A stretch of DNA of 10,336 nucleotides from positions 1 to 10,336 of the forward strand of contig JAJUHD010000084.1 of assembly GCA_029268085.1 (NCBI GenBank). The letters are read 5' to 3'. The notes beneath the pieces were generated by a model. That model ran no database searches, was not told the origin of the DNA, and saw nothing but the letters and a program-made list of their open reading frames with translations. Source of the DNA: Bacillota bacterium (lineage in GTDB: Bacteria > Bacillota > Clostridia > Oscillospirales > Oscillospiraceae). Position numbers and translations under genes: made by a program. Position 1 is the stretch's first letter. The number at the start of each line of letters is the position of its first letter. Below are positions 5,713 through 10,336 of the stretch, in pieces.

Positions 5713-7584
5713 TTGAATATTTTAAAGACTGTAAATTCTCCGAAGGATATTAAATCCCTCTCCGAAAGGGAACTGGGAATTCTAAGCTCGGAAATCAGAG
5801 GTTTTTTAATAGATAACATTTCAAAGACTGGCGGGCATCTCGCTTCAAATCTTGGGGCGGTCGAGCTCACGCTTGCGCTCCATCGCGTGTATGACACAGA
5901 AAAAGACCGGCTCGTATTCGATGTCGGGCATCAGAGCTATGTACACAAAATTTTGACCGGACGCAAAGGCGAATTCAAAACTCTGCGGCAGTTCGGCGGG
6001 CTTTCGGGTTATCCTAAGCCGGATGAGAGCATCCATGACGCGGCAATCGCAGGCCATGCTTCGACCTCGGTTTCTGTTGCTCTCGGTATGGCGAGGGCAA
6101 GGACGCTCGCGCATGAGGACTACAGCGTTGCCGCGGTAATAGGCGACGGCGCGCTTACGGGCGGAACGGCCTATGAGGGACTCTGCGATGCGGGGCAATC
6201 CAAAGAGGCTATTGTCGTCATACTCAACGACAACGGCATGTCGATCGACAACAACGTCGGCGGCATCTCCGAAATGCTTTCAAGAATCAGAGTAAAGCCC
6301 TCGTATTTCCGCTTCAAGCGCAGATACCGCCAGCTTTTCGGGCATATGCCCGCTCTTTATAATTTCAACCACAGCGTCAAGGAATGGCTTAAGCGCCGCC
6401 TGCTGCCCGGTAATATTTTCGATGATCTAGGGTTCCATTACCTCGGACCTGTCGACGGCCATGACATATCGCAGCTTGAGGCCGTCATCGGCTGGGCAAA
6501 GGAGCTGAAGGAGCCGGTGCTTGTCCATGTCATAACACAGAAGGGCAAAGGCTATACCTATGCCGAGCAGGAGCCAGAAATCTATCACGGCGTAGACGCG
6601 TTTGATATCGAATACGGCGTGGAGAAGTGTCCTCACAACAGCTTTTCCGAAGCCTTCGGCAACGCGATGATCGAGATGGCCGAGAAGGACGAAAAGGTTG
6701 CCGCAATCACCGCCGCGATGTGCGCGGGGACCGGCCTTTCCGAGTTTGCAAAGCGATTCCCCGATAGGTTCTTCGACGTCGGCATAGCCGAGGAGCACGC
6801 GGTTGCAATGTCCGCGGGCCTTGCAAGCCGGGGAATCAAGCCGGTTTTTGCGGTATACTCCAGCTTTCTGCAGCGCGGCTATGACATGCTGATACACGAT
6901 GTCTCACTCTCAAAGCTCCACGCGGTTTTTGCGGTGGACAGAGCGGGTATAGTCGGGCGTGACGGCGAGACGCATCAGGGGGTTTTTGACGTATCATTCC
7001 TTTGTTCAGTACCGCATATGGCGGTTTTGTGCCCCGCAAGCTATGCGGAGCTCCGCGATATGCTTAAGCTTGCGGTCTACCGCATCGAAGGGCCCGCCGC
7101 CATCCGCTATCCTCGCGGAGGCGAAGGAGAGTATACCGAAAGCTCCGGGTCCGCGCCGAGCTCGGTTCTGCGCGAGGGCAAGGACGTAACCTTGGTTTCC
7201 TATGGCGTTATGATCAACAATATGCTTGAAGCGGCAACGATGCTCGATGAAGCGGGCATTGACGCCGAGGTAATAAAGCTGAACCTAATAAATCCACTCG
7301 ATACCGAAACTGTTCTGAACTCGCTGCGCAAAACGGGCAGGCTCGTGGCGGCGGAGGATGTCTGCGCTTTCGGCAGCGTAGGCTCAAGACTCCTCGCTGC
7401 CTGCGCTGAGGAAGGCCTTGCGCTTACGAACGCGAAAACTATCGATTTGGGCAGCGGCATCGTACCGCACGGCAGCGTGACAGAGCTTATGAAGCGTGCC
7501 GGTCTGGACGCGGAAAGCATTGCGGAAACAGCGAAAGGCTTTTTTGAAAACAATGATGAAAAAGCTGCGGAGGAGGACGGCTGA
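5713..7584 (+). CDS. dxs: 1-deoxy-D-xylulose-5-phosphate synthase
   Basis: 623 residues, normal length, from a TTG start (see the SD at 5697-5702). It condenses pyruvate with glyceraldehyde 3-phosphate to DXP, using thiamine diphosphate, and is the entry enzyme of the MEP isoprenoid route. Visible: TGGHLASNLGAVELTLALH (His42 in the active site), FDVGHQSYVHKILTGR, GHASTSVSVALG, ThDP/Mg motif GDGALTGG (144-151) with NDN (172-174), the pyrimidine-domain DVGIAEEHAV with catalytic Glu360, DRAGIVGRDGETHQG (409-423) and YPRGG (466-470) in the third-domain boundary. All key residues are present. The 3' end overlaps the tlyA start by one base (TGATG). It begins a new transcription unit after the ispA terminator, and the candidate operator suggests that expression may be separately controlled. 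The weak TTG codon could also limit output. Confidence 0.97.
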   Translation: MNILKTVNSPKDIKSLSERELGILSSEIRGFLIDNISKTGGHLASNLGAVELTLALHRVYDTEKDRLVFDVGHQSYVHKILTGRKGEFKTLRQFGGLSGYPKPDESIHDAAIAGHASTSVSVALGMARARTLAHEDYSVAAVIGDGALTGGTAYEGLCDAGQSKEAIVVILNDNGMSIDNNVGGISEMLSRIRVKPSYFRFKRRYRQLFGHMPALYNFNHSVKEWLKRRLLPGNIFDDLGFHYLGPVDGHDISQLEAVIGWAKELKEPVLVHVITQKGKGYTYAEQEPEIYHGVDAFDIEYGVEKCPHNSFSEAFGNAMIEMAEKDEKVAAITAAMCAGTGLSEFAKRFPDRFFDVGIAEEHAVAMSAGLASRGIKPVFAVYSSFLQRGYDMLIHDVSLSKLHAVFAVDRAGIVGRDGETHQGVFDVSFLCSVPHMAVLCPASYAELRDMLKLAVYRIEGPAAIRYPRGGEGEYTESSGSAPSSVLREGKDVTLVSYGVMINNMLEAATMLDEAGIDAEVIKLNLINPLDTETVLNSLRKTGRLVAAEDVCAFGSVGSRLLAACAEEGLALTNAKTIDLGSGIVPHGSVTELMKRAGLDAESIAETAKGFFENNDEKAAEEDG

Positions 7585-8384
7585 TGAAAAAGGTCAGACT
7601 CGACCAGCTAGTTTTCGATTTGGGACTAACCGAGAGCCGTGAGAGAGCGAAGACTTCGATTATGTCGGGGCTTGTGCTCGTAAACGGACAGCGCATGGAT
7701 AAGCCCGGTATGTCGGTTGACGAGAATGCTGTCGTAGAATTAAAGGGTGAGGCCGTACCTTATGTCAGCCGCGGCGGGCTCAAGCTCGAAAAGGCACTGA
7801 GAATCTTCGATTTTGACCCGACAGGGCTTGTCTGCATCGACTGCGGCGCTTCAACCGGCGGTTTCACTGACGTTCTGCTGAAAAACGGCGCCAAAAAGGT
7901 CTTTGCGGTGGATGTCGGCTACGGGCAGCTTGCATGGAGTTTGCGCTGCGACGAGCGCGTTGTGAATATGGAGCGCACCAATATCAGATATGTCACGCCA
8001 GAAATGCTGGGCGAAGAAGCCGACCTTGCGGTCATGGATCTTTCGTTCATCTCGGTTCGGCTCGTTTTGCCGGTTGTGCGTGAGCTTATAAAAGACGGGG
8101 CCTATGTTATTTGCCTTATTAAGCCGCAGTTTGAGGCGGGACGCGAAAAAGTCGGCAAAAAGGGCGTCGTCCGCGAGAAATCGACGCATGCCGAAGTTGT
8201 ACGCGGCGTCCTCGATTTTGCGCTGACCGCCGGTTTCACACCGCTCGGTCTGGGCTATTCGCCTATCAGAGGACCCGAGGGCAATATAGAATACCTTGCG
8301 CTCCTCAGAAAAGGAAAGTTTGACGTTCCGGAGCTTAACCCCGAAGCCGTTGTTGATGCGTCGCACGGGGAGCTTGAGAAATAG
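7584..8384 (+). CDS. tlyA: TlyA-family rRNA 2'-O-methyltransferase (S4 domain plus RrmJ-like fold)
   Basis: 266 residues, close to the 268 of mycobacterial TlyA. N-terminal S4 RNA-binding domain (about 1-60: RLDQLVFDLGLTESRERAKTS is its start), then a Rossmann methyltransferase with the SAM loop DCGASTGGFTD (86-96). The family's K-D-K-E catalytic set is visible: Lys67 in SRGGLK, Asp152 in MDLSFIS, Lys180 in KPQFE and Glu236 in NIEYL. Known members methylate cytidines in 23S and, for the longer type, 16S rRNA; the length here fits the longer type, but which sites are used cannot be told from sequence. The older label haemolysin is misleading. The ATG overlaps the dxs stop and AGGAGG (7571-7576) sits inside dxs, so translation is likely coupled. 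Confidence 0.95.
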   Translation: MKKVRLDQLVFDLGLTESRERAKTSIMSGLVLVNGQRMDKPGMSVDENAVVELKGEAVPYVSRGGLKLEKALRIFDFDPTGLVCIDCGASTGGFTDVLLKNGAKKVFAVDVGYGQLAWSLRCDERVVNMERTNIRYVTPEMLGEEADLAVMDLSFISVRLVLPVVRELIKDGAYVICLIKPQFEAGREKVGKKGVVREKSTHAEVVRGVLDFALTAGFTPLGLGYSPIRGPEGNIEYLALLRKGKFDVPELNPEAVVDASHGELEK

Positions 8385-8399
8385 AAAGGGAATCATATC

Positions 8400-9272
8400 A
8401 TGCCAGACGCCAGAAAACAGATAGTTCTGTGTCCGAACCCTGAAAGGGATATCGGACTTAAAATGACGCTCAAGGCAAGGGACATTCTGAAAAAGGCGGG
8501 GTACGAGACAGTCATCAGCCCCGTATCTGTGCAGATGCGGGGGCGTTCGCTGCCTGAACCGATAGAAACTGTGCCGCTTGAAGAAGCAGCAAAAAATGCG
8601 GAGCTTCTCATCTGCTTCGGAGGAGACGGAACGATACTTAAAACAGCGAGAGCGGTTATGAGGAATCCTGTTCCGATACTCGGCGTCAACCTTGGCCACA
8701 AGGGCTTTATGGCGGAACTGGAACCTAATGAGATAGAGCTGATAGTTTCTGCGGCTGAAGGGTTATATATTCCGATAAGCAGGATGATGATTGATGTTGA
8801 GCTGATTCGAAACGGAGAAGTCATTTTTACGGATAGCGCTCTAAATGAAGCCGTAATATGCGGCACAGCGACGACAATCGAGATTTCAGCCTATGGCGAC
8901 GGCTGCAGGATAACCGAATACACCGGCGACGGCATAATCGTCGCTACGCCCACGGGCTCGACAGCCTATTCTCTTGCGGCGGGCGGCGCTCTGGTCGAGC
9001 CGACAGCAAAGAATATCCTTATAACTCCGATCTGTGCGCATGTTATAACCGTCAGACCCTTCGTCCTCGCTCCGGACAGAATTGTCACAATAAAAACCGG
9101 CGAAAACAGAGGCAAGCAGATATGGCTCTCCGTAGACGGGGGAGACCTGATCCCATTTTTGCCAGAGGATGAATTAAAAGTCAAAATGTCACAGTATCGC
9201 ACGATCATGGCACACGTTTCCGGCAAAAGCTTCTATGACATCGCTTATAAGAAACTGGGGGAAAGAATATGA
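8400..9272 (+). CDS. nadK: NAD kinase
   Basis: 290 residues. It phosphorylates NAD to NADP using ATP or polyphosphate. Signatures: CFGGDGTILKTARAV with GGDGT at 74-78 (catalytic Asp76), VNLGHKGFMAELEP, LNEAVI with Asn149-Glu150, and the C-terminal domain YTGDGIIVATPTGSTAYSLAAGG (residues 174-196). The ATG at 8400 is preceded by AAAGGG (8385-8390) and lies 15 bases after tlyA. The 3' end overlaps argR by four bases (ATGA). Placement between tlyA and argR is common in Clostridia but not in B. subtilis. Everything expected for an active enzyme is present. Confidence 0.97.
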   Translation: MPDARKQIVLCPNPERDIGLKMTLKARDILKKAGYETVISPVSVQMRGRSLPEPIETVPLEEAAKNAELLICFGGDGTILKTARAVMRNPVPILGVNLGHKGFMAELEPNEIELIVSAAEGLYIPISRMMIDVELIRNGEVIFTDSALNEAVICGTATTIEISAYGDGCRITEYTGDGIIVATPTGSTAYSLAAGGALVEPTAKNILITPICAHVITVRPFVLAPDRIVTIKTGENRGKQIWLSVDGGDLIPFLPEDELKVKMSQYRTIMAHVSGKSFYDIAYKKLGERI

Positions 9273-9718
9273 AGTCCGCAAGACAGGAGAAAATTCTGGA
9301 AATCATCGCTTCTAAAGACGTGGAAACGCAAAGCCAGCTTATTGACGAGCTCATGGCCTGCGGCGTAAAGAGTACGCAGGCGACGCTTTCAAGGGACATT
9401 AAGGAGCTCAGGCTTGTAAAGGAACTGACAAGCGCGGGGAAATACCGCTATGCGGCTGCTTCTCGTGAGGAGCTGACGGATTTTGACATAAGACTGAAAA
9501 AAATTTTTCGCGAGAGCGTCACATCTTACGCTGTCGCTCAGAACATTCTTGTTATCAAAACGATGCCGGGGCTTGCTTCAGCGGCCTGCGCCGCGCTTGA
9601 CGGCATGGACATCGAGGGGCTTATAGGAACGCTCGCGGGCGACGATACGGCGTTTATCGCCATGAAGGACAGAGAAGCTGCAGAGAATTTGGAACGCGAG
9701 ATTGAAAAGCTCCTTTAA
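9269..9718 (+). CDS. argR: Arginine repressor ArgR/AhrC
   Basis: 149 residues, the normal size. N-terminal winged helix (about 1-65) with the recognition-helix signature STQATLSRDIKEL (35-47); C-terminal hexamerisation and arginine-binding domain (about 80-149) with the hallmark GTLAGDDT (120-127), whose two Asp residues (125, 126) contact arginine in the family. It controls arginine synthesis and breakdown genes, none of which are in the window. The start overlaps the nadK stop (ATGA) and follows GGGGGA. In spore-formers it usually precedes recN, as here. No clear ARG box (TGAAT-N4-ATTCA order) was seen in front of its transcription unit, so autoregulation is not evident. Confidence 0.96.
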   Translation: MKSARQEKILEIIASKDVETQSQLIDELMACGVKSTQATLSRDIKELRLVKELTSAGKYRYAAASREELTDFDIRLKKIFRESVTSYAVAQNILVIKTMPGLASAACAALDGMDIEGLIGTLAGDDTAFIAMKDREAAENLEREIEKLL

Positions 9719-9746
9719 GGCTTTTTGTATAACAGGGGGATAAGAT

Positions 9747-10336
9747 ATGCTTTCAGACCTCCATATTGAGAACATAGCGGTTATTGAACGGGCGGACATC
9801 AGCTTTTCAAAGGGCCTGAATGTACTGACAGGTGAAACAGGCGCCGGCAAATCCATCATAATCGACGCGCTGCAGGCAGTGATGGGCGCGAGGACATCCC
9901 GTGAGCTTGTGCGTTCAGGCGTGGACAAGGCGCTTGCGGCTGCAGTTTTCACAGGTGATAAGGCGGATAAGTGGCTTAAAGATAACGGAATCGAACCAGA
10001 GGACGAAATTGTCCTCCAGCGCAGGATTACGGAAGACGGAAAGTCATCCTGCCGTGTCTGCGGAACTCCGGTCTCGGCCTCGCAGCTCCGCGACCTGTCG
10101 TCCCTGCTTCTGGATATCCACGGGCAGAACGACGGGCGTCAGCTTCTGGATGAGGAACGCCACAGGGAATATCTTGACAGCTTCGGAGGACATGATGCCG
10201 TTCTTGAGGAATACAGAAATTCTTTTGAGCAGTATGTCGAGATAAAAAAAGAAATAAAGCGCCTTTCAATGAATGAAGCAGAAAAGGAACGTCTTTCGGA
10301 GAGATTGCGTGCGACGGTAGAAGAGCTTGAGAATGC
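9747..10336 (+). CDS. recN: DNA repair protein RecN, N-terminal part (3' end cut by window)
   Basis: The frame opens with ATG at 9747 and stays open to the right window edge, giving 196 residues of a protein usually about 550-570 long. It begins MLSDLHIENIAVIE, the normal RecN N-terminus, with Walker A GETGAGKS at 29-36 and the Q-loop region LDIHGQND (122-129, Gln127). The visible end enters the first coiled-coil arm (EYVEIK-type Glu/Lys-rich helix). RecN is an SMC-like ATPase recruited early to double-strand breaks. AGGGGGA (9734-9740) gives a strong SD six bases before the start, and argR ends 28 bases upstream. A minor oddity: where many homologues have Arg-Ile-Asn-Gly, this one reads CRVCG, creating a Cys-X2-Cys pair (102, 105); it may mean nothing. 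Confidence 0.96.
   Translation, partial: MLSDLHIENIAVIERADISFSKGLNVLTGETGAGKSIIIDALQAVMGARTSRELVRSGVDKALAAAVFTGDKADKWLKDNGIEPEDEIVLQRRITEDGKSSCRVCGTPVSASQLRDLSSLLLDIHGQNDGRQLLDEERHREYLDSFGGHDAVLEEYRNSFEQYVEIKKEIKRLSMNEAEKERLSERLRATVEELEN

Noticed and set aside
7851..8699. Long open frame on the - strand (282 codons) across tlyA and nadK
   Set aside because: It lies antisense to two clearly real genes, spans their boundary, has no recognisable domain and has a Cys/His/Arg-rich composition typical of a shadow frame.
9705..9726. Possible terminator AAAAGC ... GCTTTTT over the argR stop codon
   Set aside because: Stem is short and mostly A-T, with a bulged interior and no GC-rich core; recN probably continues in the same transcript.
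10048..10064. Cys-X2-Cys in RecN as a metal site
   Set aside because: Only one Cys pair, in a loop that is otherwise the normal RecN sequence; no second ligand pair is visible, so a metal site is not supported.

Overview
The window is a stretch of conserved chromosome from an endospore-forming member of the Firmicutes, most likely class Clostridia. Four points support this: it starts inside a spoIIIA sporulation operon; the order asp23-nusB-xseA-xseB-ispA-dxs-tlyA-nadK-argR-recN is the classic low-GC Gram-positive block; nadK sits between tlyA and argR, as is common in Clostridia; and accB/accC and folD, which interrupt this block in Bacillus subtilis, are absent. Base composition is moderate (about half GC by eye) with strong AGGAGG-type ribosome binding sites. 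I cannot name the genus from sequence alone.

Layout, all on the + strand. (1) Positions 1-2182: the 3' end of the spoIIIA operon, namely spoIIIAE (C-terminal part), spoIIIAF, spoIIIAG and spoIIIAH. These encode parts of the mother-cell channel complex that, with forespore SpoIIQ, keeps forespore gene expression going after engulfment. (2) Positions 2183-2273: a T-rich junction with a possible weak promoter. (3) Positions 2274-5565: asp23-family gene, a strong intergenic hairpin, then nusB, xseA, xseB and ispA packed almost without gaps. (4) Positions 5566-5712: the only substantial regulatory interval, holding a rho-independent terminator, an overlapping candidate sigma-A promoter, a perfect 8-bp-arm palindrome and an SD sequence that supports a TTG start for dxs. 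(5) Positions 5713-10336: dxs, tlyA, nadK, argR and the 5' part of recN, which runs off the window. No gap in the window exceeds 300 bases.

Functionally the block mixes sporulation (SpoIIIA channel), transcription antitermination (NusB), DNA repair (ExoVII subunits XseA/XseB, RecN), isoprenoid synthesis (Dxs makes DXP; IspA condenses C5 units to FPP), rRNA methylation (TlyA), NADP supply (NadK) and arginine-responsive regulation (ArgR). Several junctions overlap (spoIIIAE/AF, spoIIIAF/AG, dxs/tlyA, nadK/argR), which suggests translational coupling.

I found no mobile element, CRISPR array, RNA gene, defence system or unknown gene. All ten complete or partial housekeeping genes and all four sporulation genes belong to known families and look intact. 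The observations most worth a second look are the Ser-Pro repeat plus acidic tail on SpoIIIAH and the promoter/palindrome arrangement in front of dxs. I see no support for a new biological system here.
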